Below are positions 42,401-52,030 of a DNA stretch of 64,000 nt, piece after piece. Position 1 is the stretch's first letter. Each line of letters begins with the position of its first letter. Source of the DNA: Deltaproteobacteria bacterium (GTDB lineage Bacteria; Myxococcota; JADLHZ01); NCBI GenBank assembly GCA_020848545.1, contig JADLHZ010000091.1:62001-126000 (forward strand). Direction: 5' to 3'. The position numbers were made by a program, and so were the translations under genes. The notes below the pieces were generated by a model that was not told the DNA's origin, ran no database searches, and saw nothing but the letters and a program-made list of their open reading frames with translations.

Positions 42401-44157
42401 CCGGTGTCACGCCGATGCAGAAGGACGTGACGCTCGCCAAAGGCGACGAGCAGATCGTGCCGGTGAGCGTGAAAGCGTCAGCGACGGGCGCCATCGTGGC
42501 GGACTTGAAGGCCACGATCGGCAGCGAGGCGCTCGCCGATCACAAGCGCGTCGACGTGCATCCGGCGGCGATCGAAGAACGGATCGCCGTGAGCGCTTAC
42601 GGCGGCGGAGAGCTGCAGCTCGCCGCCGCGGGCGATCGCTTGCTGGCGCCGGCCGAGCTCGTTCTCGTCCCCGGCTCGGTCGACGCGGCGCTGTCGAGCG
42701 TCGAAGACCTGCTGACGTATCCCTTCGGGTGCTTGGAGCAGCTCGTCGCGACGACCATCCCGAACATCGCGCTCTATCACTTGCTGCAAAAGAGTCAGAC
42801 GCTTTCGCGCCTCGATCCGCAGAGCCAGGCGCTCATGCAGCTCGCCCGCTCGCGCGCGATGCAAGGCACCGATCGCATCTTGGCGCTGGCGCAAAAGGGC
42901 GGCGGCTTCACGTGGTTCTCGGGCTATACGACGCCGAGCGTGGCGCTGACGCTGATCGCGCTCGACGGCCTCTCGTACGCGATCGACGCCGGCGTGGTGC
43001 CGAAGGAAGCGTCAGAGGTCACCGAGAGCGCCAAGTGGCTCGAAGGCGCCGACGATCTGCCGTTCGCGCTCGACGCCACGCGCGCGTACGTGCTCGCGCG
43101 CCTCGACGGTCCGAAGGCCGCGGCGCGCGTGCGATCGCTCGTCGACAAAGTGGAGCCGAGCGGCGACTTGTACTCGTTGGCGATCGTCTCGCTGGCGGCG
43201 AACGAGGCCGGCATCGCGAACGAAGCGGGCTTGAAGGATCGGCTCGCGGGCATCGTCGCCAAGAGCAAGACGCTGCTGACGCAGAACGCTGCGCTCACCG
43301 ACGCGGCGTACTACACGTACCCGCTGCGGCACGTGGGCCTCGCGGCGATCGTCGCGCACGCCACGAGCGGCAACATCACCGACGCCGATTTGAAAGACGC
43401 GAGGAAGCGCTTCATCCAAGCGGTGGCGTCGCCGGAGCTCTCGACCTTCGATCGCAGCACGATGCTGCTCCACCACCTGTGGCTCATCGAGAAGGACGCG
43501 AAGACGATGCAGGCGATGACGGCGCCGGGCATCGACGTGAAGGGCGGGGCGACGCTCGCGCCGCGCGGCTTCGGGATGGCAGCCACGCTCCCGCAGGGCG
43601 TCACGAGCGTGAAGGTGCAAGCGTTCGACGGCGTCGCCACCTTGCAAGCGCGTGCGTCAACGCCGTTTGCCTCCGTGCAAGCGAAGAGCGAAGGCATGAG
43701 CATCCAGCGCACGTACTATCTCTTGCGCGATCAAGGACGGAAGAAGCTGAGCGAGGGCGAGGTCGTGAAGGTGGGCGACGAAGTCTACGTCGAGCTCGAG
43801 TTCAACGCGCAGAACGGCGAGCAGTGGAAGAAGCTGCGCTCGGCGTACTACGTGATCGAAGACGGCGTGCCGGCGGGCTTCGTCGTCCTCAGCGAAGACA
43901 AGACCTACCGCGTCGCACCGTACGGCTTGCCGCTCGCGCACGAAGCGTTGAAGCAGCGCGCCTTCACGCCGGAGAAGGCGACGTTCTTCTTCGAGGAGCC
44001 GGCGTTCTGGAGCGACTCGCCGCGGACCATCGGCTACGTGATGCGCGCGCAGTTCGCCGGCAAGTTCCAAGCGCCGCCGGCGACGATCACCGACATGTAC
44101 GCGGCGAAGGTGAACGGGCGCACGAAGGCGGGGGCGATCACGGTGCAAGGGCGCTAG
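39457..44157 (+). CDS. yfaS: bacterial alpha-2-macroglobulin (YfaS-like), thioester intact
   Basis: 1566 residues, a full-length type with signal peptide (M-N-G-A-K-S-L-F-L-L-L-L-L-V-P-A-S-A-G-A). MG-type beta domains follow, with the typical Y-S-D-R-P-I-Y-K-P-G-D-D-V-Q-F-R-G. The body contains W-S-P-S-I-V-T-A-K-D-G-H-A-T-V-A-F-K-M-P and N-Q-T-L-W-V-V-T-A-V-A. The thioester motif G-C-L-E-Q is present with Cys1092 and Gln1095. The protein should trap proteases by thioester chemistry in the periplasm, protecting the envelope. In enterobacteria the yhfM/yfaS paralogues are linked to cell-wall enzymes. It is the centre of a five-gene cluster. Confidence 0.93.
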   Translation: MNGAKSLFLLLLLVPASAGAKPLYITVPRTFSTTERAQVNVAFAGKEPVELRILKPDALDKFVTDQANLRRAYVAPTTQLNPGRYLSIGTNAVQSPGSFLYYAMSDTFRKAVAPSLPERPERPRDLQRMKEGPEKLVSNPPGMTLVKSQWLNLDLGGDTIDFNVPGFDAWGGSSGYQERTVQLAPMSAGLYVLQLVQGTIEGQVTLVVTDQTVQVKQTDGRLLVRVAGRDQKPVANAAITVFAPGKQLASGTSDKNGEAILEVTAPKVLVLSKRDADVAIIDTDFYSTLAIAPDVFIYSDRPIYKPGDDVQFRGVVRKPASFLAELLLPKKRSVEVQMLLQSGGPLKTTATIDEFGSFFGKLSVPAGTPTGVVRLVATVEAAPKDSAEHQAEARVQDYVKPTFFLEVTSQQEGVKPGEKITVKVRARRYAGGVPKNTKYEYFLYRTQLETAAWVDDAGKGGQGSAVTYGSASTTEGKLSLPKRLYSSLQTRMENAQPDADPWATAPAFDKNGEATISVDVPALEEGEARMAFKYTLSVKAKDEQNSEAVASKPFFLSDSDVVAQVGLGKKLLKKDEPAMVAVRAQTLSGKSFGACEGTLTFFLRDSKGEERKLDEKPVKLGDDGVVRVALPTGFVGTVIARASLKDKKGRSNENEAEALIIGSGGEAVANVPALTTEALGDVLEPGAIAELAALFPEGWGPGGKDAGSVWITLSGSTIFSTSRADVSGRTFVHRFTIEKRFGSVIYASIAYPTASGRWDERSAAFRIVPKTRVLNVRVEPGKAEATPLGEQTIALNVTNSDGEGVQASVSLGVVDKAVYALQAEFRPSVIDFFYPVARNNVSSFYSMEFQGYGYGEQLARMKLGLRPYEFAAVKPPSRRPKDLDRDTAFWSPSIVTAKDGHATVAFKMPSNQTLWVVTAVAADASGRFGEGRAEFASRGNLSLALMLPQFLRAGDEAQGSVRVALGAEGKAGQRVALDLGGAGVTPMQKDVTLAKGDEQIVPVSVKASATGAIVADLKATIGSEALADHKRVDVHPAAIEERIAVSAYGGGELQLAAAGDRLLAPAELVLVPGSVDAALSSVEDLLTYPFGCLEQLVATTIPNIALYHLLQKSQTLSRLDPQSQALMQLARSRAMQGTDRILALAQKGGGFTWFSGYTTPSVALTLIALDGLSYAIDAGVVPKEASEVTESAKWLEGADDLPFALDATRAYVLARLDGPKAAARVRSLVDKVEPSGDLYSLAIVSLAANEAGIANEAGLKDRLAGIVAKSKTLLTQNAALTDAAYYTYPLRHVGLAAIVAHATSGNITDADLKDARKRFIQAVASPELSTFDRSTMLLHHLWLIEKDAKTMQAMTAPGIDVKGGATLAPRGFGMAATLPQGVTSVKVQAFDGVATLQARASTPFASVQAKSEGMSIQRTYYLLRDQGRKKLSEGEVVKVGDEVYVELEFNAQNGEQWKKLRSAYYVIEDGVPAGFVVLSEDKTYRVAPYGLPLAHEALKQRAFTPEKATFFFEEPAFWSDSPRTIGYVMRAQFAGKFQAPPATITDMYAAKVNGRTKAGAITVQGR

Positions 44158-44201
44158 GAGCGACGGCCGGTGGGAACTGTGTTTGCTCCTGGGCGGACCT
44201 C

Positions 44202-46388
44202 GTGATCGGCGTGCTCTTCTTCGTGGCCTCCTTCGACTGGCGCGGTCCCGTCGAGCACCGCGCCGAGGTCGAAGCCACCGCCAAGAAGACCTACGCCGAG
44301 CTGCAAACGACGTACGCGCGCGCGACCGGGGCCAGCGCGCCGGAGCCAGGGGCGATCGTCATCGAGCCCGGCGAGGCCTTGAACGCACGGCACGCCGGCA
44401 CCGCGTCGCTCGGGAGGATCCGCGTCCGTGCCGGGAACGTAAGCGCGCTCCGGCACGAGATCGCGCATCAGTTCCTGTTCGGCGTTTGTGCGCATGCGAG
44501 CGAGGACAAGCTCTTTCACGAAGCGTTTGCGATCGCGGTGAGCGGCGAGCTCGAGGCGTGGATCGACGAGGGCTACTTCTCGTCGACGAAGGCGGTCGCG
44601 ATCCTCACGGGCGGCGCGCGGCTCGACGGCGCCTTCGACGGGACGGAGGCGCGGCGGGCCCTCGCGCGGCTCGTCGCGGACGGCGCTCAGGCAGGCGCGT
44701 TGCCGCTCGCGATCGAGCGCCGCTTGAAGATGTGCGCCAGCGGGGAGCGCTGGCGGCCGATGCGCGTCGAGGAGCTCTCGGCGCCGAGCGAGCCGCTGAC
44801 CGGCGACGCCTTCGTCGTGCTGTCGCGGCACTCGGGCGAGATCCTCGTGAAGGAGGGTGAGGTAGAGACCGCCATGCCCTTCGGCTCGACCCTGAAGCCG
44901 TTCGTGGCGGCGGGCGCGCGTGAGGCCCTGCCTGCCCTGGCAGTCGATGCGAAGGATCCACTCTGGCGCTGCGGCGAAGCGCTGCCAAAAACGATGACGC
45001 TGGCCGAAGCGCTCGCCCGATCTTGCAACGGCTACTTCTTGGCGTGGGCGAAGCGCGCCGCGGGTCTCGAAGCGTTCGGCGCGTACGGGCCGCTCTTGAT
45101 CGCGCTCGGCCTCGCGCGCGCGCCGGCCGCGATCGACGAAGCGCTCGGCTTGCGGCCCACGCTCGCGCTCTCGCCCTGGGCGCTCGCGCAGGCGTACCGG
45201 GCGCTCGCGGCGGCGCGGCCCGAGCTCATGGCGATGCTCGAAGCGACGCCGACCCACGGCACGCTGCTCGGCCTCGGCGTCGAGGGCGCGCTCAGCGGCG
45301 TGGCGATGAAGAGCGGCACCGTGCGCGATCCCGAGAACCGCGTGCAGCTCGGCTGGCTCGTCGGCGTGAGCGCGGATCATGTGATCGTGATGGCGCGCCA
45401 AGGGAAGATGCCGCGGGCGTTTGCCGAGGACTTCGCGGGGCGGGTGACGGCGGTGAAGAAGCGCGAGCTCGAAGCTGCCGCGCGTGTGCAGAGCTTCGCG
45501 CTCCTCGACGGCGATGACGTGGAGCTCGCGTGCGACGGCGTGCCAGTGGCGATCAGCGCGGGGGCGCCTTTGCTCTTGCCGCGCACCTTTCGGGCGATCG
45601 CGCGGCTCGTTTCGCAGGAGAACGATCGGGCGCTGTGTCTCGGTCGGCCCTTCGTCGCACGGCGCGTGGCGACCGACACGTCGGGCATGAACGGCCGCCT
45701 TTATGCCGGCGTGCTCGCGCGCGATTCGGCGCCGCGTTTGGCGGGCTCCGACGCCGCGACCCCGCGCGCGCGCCGAGGATCCGACTACATCTTTACGACG
45801 ACCGAAGCGCGCTACGTCGCCGGCGTGCTGCAATCGGAGGACGCGGCGATCAGCGGCGAAGCACGGCGCGCGCTCGCGAAGGTGATCTTGCACAACGTGC
45901 GGAGCGCGGCAGAGCGCCACGGCGGCCGGCCGGTGTGCGACACGACCCACTGCCAGGCGTTCCTCGGCACGCCGAAGGAAGCGCTCGCAGCGAAGGGTGT
46001 GGCCGGCTTGGCTCCGTGGATCGACGCGCGCGGGTGGCTGCCGTTTTCGCGCGGTGGCGCTGAGCCCTGGCAGATCGCCAAGCCGCGCGCAGAGGTGGCC
46101 CGGCTGCTCGGGGTGGACGCCGTGAGCCTCGCGTTCGGCAAGGGCCAGGCGAGAGTGCGCGTCGTCGATCCCGTCACGCTCGTCGAGCACGATGAGCTCA
46201 TCGCATGCGAACGCTTGCGTGGACCGTTGAAGCTGCCCGCGTGTCCGAGCAGCGCGACGATCGACGGCGGCGTCTTCGTGTTTCGCGGCGTCGGCGCCGG
46301 GCACGGCGAGGGGCTCGCGGTCGAAGCGGCGAAGCAGAGCAGCGGCGACGCCGAGGCGATACTGCGCCAAGCGTACCGCGTTCAGTAG
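44202..46388 (+). CDS. DUF2300-like (YfaQ-like) three-domain protein: HExxH + PBP-like + SpoIID-like
   Basis: 728 residues from GTG 44202, beginning with a membrane or signal helix (V-I-G-V-L-F-F-V-A-S-F). Three regions carry recognisable active-site patterns. (1) H85-E-I-A-H89 with a second acidic H-E at 106-107, like a gluzincin peptidase. (2) S229-T-L-K232, S274-C-N276 and K370-S-G-T373 in the spacing and order of the SxxK/SxN/KTG triad of penicillin-binding proteins and beta-lactamases. (3) An E-A-R-Y-V-A-G-V-L-Q-S-E546-D segment with D-T-T-H-C-Q-A-F-L-G, like SpoIID lytic enzymes. E. coli YfaQ, the tandem DUF2300 relative, is about 550 residues, so this version has an extra N-terminal domain. 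A role in peptidoglycan remodelling beside macroglobulin is inference. Confidence 0.72.
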   Translation: MIGVLFFVASFDWRGPVEHRAEVEATAKKTYAELQTTYARATGASAPEPGAIVIEPGEALNARHAGTASLGRIRVRAGNVSALRHEIAHQFLFGVCAHASEDKLFHEAFAIAVSGELEAWIDEGYFSSTKAVAILTGGARLDGAFDGTEARRALARLVADGAQAGALPLAIERRLKMCASGERWRPMRVEELSAPSEPLTGDAFVVLSRHSGEILVKEGEVETAMPFGSTLKPFVAAGAREALPALAVDAKDPLWRCGEALPKTMTLAEALARSCNGYFLAWAKRAAGLEAFGAYGPLLIALGLARAPAAIDEALGLRPTLALSPWALAQAYRALAAARPELMAMLEATPTHGTLLGLGVEGALSGVAMKSGTVRDPENRVQLGWLVGVSADHVIVMARQGKMPRAFAEDFAGRVTAVKKRELEAAARVQSFALLDGDDVELACDGVPVAISAGAPLLLPRTFRAIARLVSQENDRALCLGRPFVARRVATDTSGMNGRLYAGVLARDSAPRLAGSDAATPRARRGSDYIFTTTEARYVAGVLQSEDAAISGEARRALAKVILHNVRSAAERHGGRPVCDTTHCQAFLGTPKEALAAKGVAGLAPWIDARGWLPFSRGGAEPWQIAKPRAEVARLLGVDAVSLAFGKGQARVRVVDPVTLVEHDELIACERLRGPLKLPACPSSATIDGGVFVFRGVGAGHGEGLAVEAAKQSSGDAEAILRQAYRVQ

Positions 46389-46474
46389 TGCAGCAGGGCG
46401 CCGCCGGCGATCGAGAGAGGGTTGCTCGCGACCCTGCTTCCGATTTACCGAGCGCTCACACTTCGGAGGCTCGC

Positions 46475-46765
46475 ATGCTTCGCTACGTTTCGCTCCTCGT
46501 CCTCTCGTTCTTCATGCTCACTGCGCTGCCGGTCTTCGCAGAGAGCGAAGCACCGCCGGCCGCCGAAGCCAAGAAGGAGCTGCTCGATCTGAACAGCGCC
46601 ACGGAGGATGAATTGAAGGCGCTCCCGGGCATCGGCGACGCATATTCGAAGAAGATCATCGCCGGCCGGCCGTACGCGAAGAAGGATCAGCTCGTCTCCA
46701 AGAAAATCGTGCCGAAGGCGACCTACGAGAAGATCAAAGACCTCGTGATCGCCAAGCAGAAGTGA
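46475..46765 (+). CDS. ComEA-like secreted helix-hairpin-helix protein
   Basis: 96 residues, start after GGAGG (46465-46469). A signal peptide (M-L-R-Y-V-S-L-L-V-L-S-F-F-M-L-T-A-L-P-V-F-A) precedes one HhH domain: L-D-L-N-S-A-T-E-D-E-L-K-A-L-P-G-I-G-D-A-Y-S-K-K-I-I, then G-R-P-Y-A-K-K-D-Q-L. This matches the small ComEA-type DNA-binding proteins that retain incoming DNA in the periplasm during natural transformation. No other competence gene is present here. Confidence 0.88.
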   Translation: MLRYVSLLVLSFFMLTALPVFAESEAPPAAEAKKELLDLNSATEDELKALPGIGDAYSKKIIAGRPYAKKDQLVSKKIVPKATYEKIKDLVIAKQK

Positions 46766-46769
46766 ACGA

Positions 46770-47210
46770 TTGAAGGTCCTCGTGCAGCGCGTGAGCCGCG
46801 CCAGCGTGACGGTCGATGATCAGATCGTCGGCAAGATCGATCGCGGCCTGCTCGTCTTCGTCGGCGTCGAGAAGGACGACACGGAGGCGACGAGCGCGTG
46901 GTTCGCCGACCGGGTGCACGGCTTGCGGGTGTTTCAAGACGAGAAAGGCCACATGAACCTCGCGTTGCCGGACGTCCACGGCGCCGCGCTCGTCGTCTCG
47001 CAGTTCACGCTCGCCGGCAGCACGCGCCGTGGCCGGCGACCCTCGTTCGACGGCGCAGCGCCGCCCGAAGTCGCCGAGCGCCTGTACGAGCACTTCGCCG
47101 CCGAGCTGCGCAAGATGGGCACGCCCACCGAGACCGGCCGCTTCCGCGCCGACATGAAGGTGGAGCTGTTGAACGACGGTCCGGTGACCTTCCTGATAGA
47201 CCCTCCGTAA
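46770..47210 (+). CDS. dtd: D-aminoacyl-tRNA deacylase
   Basis: 146 residues from a TTG start 5 bases after the previous stop. The N-terminus M-K-V-L-V-Q-R-V-S-R-A-S-V and the active-site motifs S-Q-F-T-L and N-D-G-P-V-T (the NxxPVT/Gly-cisPro loop region) identify DTD. The enzyme removes D-amino acids (and Gly from tRNA-Ala) from charged tRNAs as a proofreading step. Length is full. Confidence 0.94.
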   Translation: MKVLVQRVSRASVTVDDQIVGKIDRGLLVFVGVEKDDTEATSAWFADRVHGLRVFQDEKGHMNLALPDVHGAALVVSQFTLAGSTRRGRRPSFDGAAPPEVAERLYEHFAAELRKMGTPTETGRFRADMKVELLNDGPVTFLIDPP

Positions 47211-47254
47211 CCGGCTCATGCGATGAGGAAACGACATTGTATCGCTTGAGCCGG
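47211..47254. terminator. hairpin after dtd
   Basis: CCGGCTCATGCGAT (47211-47224) pairs with ATCGCTTGAGCCGG (47241-47254) with a single mismatch, giving a 14-position stem and a 16-base loop directly after the dtd stop. There is no T-run, so a terminator, attenuator or mRNA-stability element are all possible. Confidence 0.5.
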
Positions 47255-47298
47255 TAACTTCAGTTTGGGCGACCGAGTCGCCGGGGAGAACAGCACTG

Positions 47299-48234
47299 AT
47301 GCGCGCGATCGTCGCCAAAGGCGTGGGCGGGCCGTCGGTGCTCGAGCTGCGCCAACTGCCCGAGCCGATCGCCGGCGAAGGACAGACGATCGTCGACATA
47401 AAAGCGGCGGCGTTGAACCGCGCCGATCTTTTGCAAGCGGCCGGAAAATATCCGCCGCCGCCGGGCGAGAGCGAGATCTTCGGCCTCGAAGCCGCCGGGA
47501 TCGATCGCGAGACGAAGCGGCGCGTCTGCTGCTTGCTCGGGTCCGGCGGCCTCGCCGAGCGCGTCGCCGTCGATCGGCGCTTGTTGCTCCCGCTTCCGGA
47601 CGCGCTCGACTTCACGGCGGGGGCGGCGATCCCGGAGGTGTGGCTCACGGCATACTTGAACCTCTTCGTCGAGGGCGGGCTGCGAAGCGGAGAGACCGTG
47701 CTCGTGCATGCCGCGGCGTCTGGAGTCGGAACCGCCGCCGTCCAGCTCGCGCGGCGGGTCGGCGCCAAGGTGATCGGCACGGTGCGATCTGCTGCGAAAG
47801 TCGAGCCGGTGCTTGCGCTCGGCGCCGCGCGCTGCATCGACACGAGCACGACCCACGCGAACGCCGCGACTATCGGCCGCGTCGACCTCGTGCTCGACGT
47901 GCTCGGCGCTGGCGGGCTCGGCGAGAACCTCGACGTGCTCGCGCCCGGCGGCCGGCTGGTCGTGATCGGGCTGCTCCAGGGCGCCAAGGGCGAGATCGAT
48001 CTGCGCGAAGTGCTCGCGCGGCGCCTGCGCATCATCGGCTCGACGCTGCGCTCGCGAAGCCTCGCCGACAAGGTCGCTCTCACCGCGCGTTTTGCCGATG
48101 ATGTTTGGCCGGCGTTTGCGAGCAGAGAGCTGAAGCCGGTGGTCGATAGCGTGCTCCCGATGAAGGAAGCCGCGAAGGGACTGGAAAAGCTCGCGCGCAA
48201 TGCCACCGTCGGCAAGGTCGTGCTGACTTGGTGA
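47299..48234 (+). CDS. NAD(P)H:quinone oxidoreductase, medium-chain dehydrogenase (PIG3/Qor-like)
   Basis: 311 residues, full length. The N-terminal GroES-like domain has A-A-A-L-N-R-A-D-L-L-Q-A-A-G-K-Y-P-P-P. The Rossmann half carries V-L-V-H-A-A-A-S-G-V-G-T-A-A-V-Q-L-A (cofactor binding) and G-G-R-L-V-V-I-G. Zinc-ligand Cys are absent, as in the quinone-reductase branch. The closest resemblance is to PIG3-type one-electron quinone reductases. The next gene starts within its stop (GTGA). Confidence 0.88.
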   Translation: MRAIVAKGVGGPSVLELRQLPEPIAGEGQTIVDIKAAALNRADLLQAAGKYPPPPGESEIFGLEAAGIDRETKRRVCCLLGSGGLAERVAVDRRLLLPLPDALDFTAGAAIPEVWLTAYLNLFVEGGLRSGETVLVHAAASGVGTAAVQLARRVGAKVIGTVRSAAKVEPVLALGAARCIDTSTTHANAATIGRVDLVLDVLGAGGLGENLDVLAPGGRLVVIGLLQGAKGEIDLREVLARRLRIIGSTLRSRSLADKVALTARFADDVWPAFASRELKPVVDSVLPMKEAAKGLEKLARNATVGKVVLTW

Positions 48235-48860
48235 AGGCGGTCGTCTTCGATCTCGACGGCACGCTCATCGACGCGTTCGACGGGATCCACGACGCCTTGA
48301 CGCATACGATGCGCGCGCTCGGATTTTCGCCGCATCCCTTCGCGACGACGAAGCGCATGGTCGGGCATGGGCTCGAAGAGCTCCTCGCGCGAGCGATGCG
48401 ACCCGAGGTGGTCAACGAGGCCGTGCCGATCTACCGCGCGCGCTACAAGGAGATCGCGGTGGCGACGGCCAAGCCGCTGCCTGGCGCTGACCGCCTGCTG
48501 CGGGCGCTCGTCGGTCGCGGTGTCGGCCTCGCGCTCGCGTCGAACAAACCCTCGTATTTTTCGCAGCAGATCCTCGACGGGCTCGGCTGGGGCGCGTGCT
48601 TTCGCGCCGTGCTCGGGCCGGACGTCGTCGGTAAGCCGAAGCCGGCGCCGATCATGTTGGAGACGGCGCTCGAGCAGCTCGCCGTGTGCGCGGCCGACGC
48701 GCTGTACGTCGGTGACATGACGGTCGATCTGGAGACGGCGCGCGCGGCGAAGGTTCGCGCCGTGCTCGTGACGACGGGGAGCATGAGCGCCGAGGAGCTG
48801 CGCGCCGCCGGGGCCGAGATCGTCGTCGCGAGCTTGGACGAAGCGCTCCCGTACACTTAG
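48231..48860 (+). CDS. HAD-family phosphatase, phosphoglycolate phosphatase-like
   Basis: 209 residues from GTG 48231 (a TTG one codon upstream also possible). HAD motif I F-D-L-D-G-T-L-I, motif II A-S-N-K-P-S, motif III K-P-K-P-A-P, motif IV V-G-D-M-T-V-D. The cap is a small alpha-helical C1 insert. It is a Gph-like enzyme acting on 2-phosphoglycolate or a related small phosphate ester. Its stop overlaps the convergent kinase stop by 4 bases. Confidence 0.85.
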   Translation: MKAVVFDLDGTLIDAFDGIHDALTHTMRALGFSPHPFATTKRMVGHGLEELLARAMRPEVVNEAVPIYRARYKEIAVATAKPLPGADRLLRALVGRGVGLALASNKPSYFSQQILDGLGWGACFRAVLGPDVVGKPKPAPIMLETALEQLAVCAADALYVGDMTVDLETARAAKVRAVLVTTGSMSAEELRAAGAEIVVASLDEALPYT

Positions 48861-50535
48861 GCGCGCGGGAGCGTGACGACGAAGCGGGCGCCCCGGTCAC
48901 CTTGTGGCGCCAGGATCAGATCGCCGCCGCGGCGCCGGCAGATTTCGCGCGAAACCCAGAGCCCGAGGCCGGTGCCGCTCTGCGCCGGCTTCGTCGTGAA
49001 GAAGGCATCGAAGATCCGCGCGCGCGCGTCGGCCGGTACGCCGTTGCCGCCGTCTTCAACGGTGATCGTGAGGCCGCTCTGCGAGGCCACGTTGCTGACG
49101 GTGATGGTGCTGTCCTTCGGCGTCGCGTGGAGCGCGTTCACGAGCAGATTGTGCAAGACCTGCTCGAGCTCGCCGGGCGCACAGAGCGCCGTGCCATCCC
49201 CATGCCGTTCGACGCGCACGTTCTTGGCGGCGAGCTCCGGCGCGATCAACGCGATCGTCTCTTCGAGCGCCGAGGCCGCCGAGATCGCGCGCGACGGCAC
49301 GCCGCCGCCCTGCAGCCCGGCGCGCAACGCGTCGACGATGGCGTGGATGCGTGCGAGGCCGCGCCCCAAGATCGCAAGCCCGGCGCGCACCGGTGGCGGC
49401 GCTTCGAGCAGGCGGCGATCGATCTCGGCGTGAGCGCCGAGCGCGGCGTTCAAGGGATTGCCGATCTCGTGGGCGACGCCGGCGACGAGCGTGCGTGTCG
49501 TGTCGACGCGACCGCGCTCGTGCATCTCCTTCTGGCGACGAACCTGGGCGATGCGCACCCCGAGCGCCGCGGTGAGGAGGAGCGCCTCGATGACCGAGCC
49601 GACCTTCGTCGTCGCGTCGTAGGGGAGCAACGAGGGGACGGCGCCGACGTCGGTGAGGACGGTCGCGCCGATCGCGATGAGGAAGACGCCGAAGCCGGCG
49701 ACGAAGAGCCGCACGCTCGCGTCGCCGCGAAGAAGGCCGGGGATCGCGAGCGCGATGATCGCCGCCGGGATGACGAAAGAGCCGATGGCCACGATCAAGA
49801 ACGCCGCTTCTAGCCACAGGACCAGCGCGGCGCCGAGCACGAGCCACGTGCCAACGAGCAAAGGCCGCGACGCGCGCGGTGAGAGCGCGAGGAAGCGGCG
49901 GCTGAACGCGAGCGCGGACAGCAAGACGAGCGCGAGCAAGAGCAGCTCGAAGCGTTGTTCGATGCGCTTGTGCAGCGGCAGCACCGCGAGCCACACGCCG
50001 TCGAAGCCGAGCTGCACCGCGAGGTACGTCGCTTGATAAACGATGTACGAGAGCCGCGACCCATCGCGCAGCGCGAAGAAGGCGATCACATTGAAGAGGA
50101 GGATGGCGGCGATCGTCCCGTAGTAGATACCGTCCGAATACGTCTTCGCAGTCACGTGTGCGACGAAGGCGTCGAAGGACAGCGCGAACGGTTCGACGTT
50201 GATCGCGTTGTCGCTCGCGATGCGAAAGCACGCCGCCGATCCCGGCGCAGCGCGGACCGCGTGCACGCGCGCGAGCCATGGCGCCGGAGGCACGACGACT
50301 TCGCCGCGGGTAAAGGCGAGCGAGTCGAAGTTCCCGGGCACGACGACGATCGGCGTCTCGGCAGAGACTTCGGCGCAGAAGTGCAAGGCGTCGGTGGTGT
50401 AGCCGGCGTTGTAGCGGGCTCCTTCGACGGGCGTCATTTCCAGCCCCTCGACGGAATCGAGCGCGCCGCTCCGATCACGGTAGACACTGAGGGCGAGCGA
50501 GGGGGCAGCGACGAGCAGCGCCGCGGCGAGCGCGA

Positions 50536-50539
<4 letters not shown>
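48857..50539 (-). CDS. 7TMR-DISM sensor histidine kinase
   Basis: 560 residues, GTG start overlapping the stop of the regulator gene (GTGA). A signal or first helix is followed by an extracytoplasmic DISMED2-like domain (about 25-135). Then seven helices start near residue 138 with the 7TMR-DISM pattern Y-S-D-G-I-Y-Y-G-T-I-A-A-I-L-L-F-N. The catalytic part has the HisKA His357 in A-G-V-A-H-E-I-G-N-P-L-N, then HATPase motifs N-L-L-V-N-A-L-H-A, D-G-G-N-G-V-P and G-T-G-L-G-L. It presumably phosphorylates Asp52 of the linked regulator. Such kinases sense carbohydrates or other small ligands; the ligand is unknown. Confidence 0.92.
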
Positions 50540-51876
<1,337 letters not shown>

Positions 51877-51911
51877 GGTCTCGATCGCTAGCACACGAAA
51901 GTGGGGCAAAG

Positions 51912-51944
51912 AAAAAGCCCGCGACACCTCTCGGCATCGCGGGC
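51912..51944 (-). terminator. rho-independent terminator for HU gene
   Basis: On the minus strand, a perfect 8-base stem (GCCCGCGA with TCGCGGGC, 51917-51944) is followed by a T-run (51912-51916), about 85 bases after the HU stop and before the regulator gene. This separates hup from the downstream signalling operon. Confidence 0.75.
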
Positions 51945-51951
51945 CTTGGCG

Positions 51952-52024
51952 CGTCGCCGTAGACGTTTCCGTCGCCGTCGCCGACTTGGGTCCGGCGACG
52001 GCGACGTCAACGGCGACGTCTACG
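51952..52024. repeat. hexamer-repeat palindrome (CGTCGC type)
   Basis: Repeated CGTCGC/GTCGCC units on the left are complemented by GGCGAC units on the right around a short spacer, giving a long imperfect hairpin just after the HU gene. It has the same architecture as the elements at 4181-4244 and 37339-37412 but with a different hexamer. Confidence 0.65.
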
Positions 52025-52030
52025 CTTTGA

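Noticed and set aside
42123-44157. Second-frame open reading through the last 2 kb of the macroglobulin gene, continuous with the DUF2300-like frame
   Set aside because: The macroglobulin frame carries all family motifs here; the other frame is Arg-rich nonsense that only becomes protein-like after 44202, so the long frame is fortuitous.
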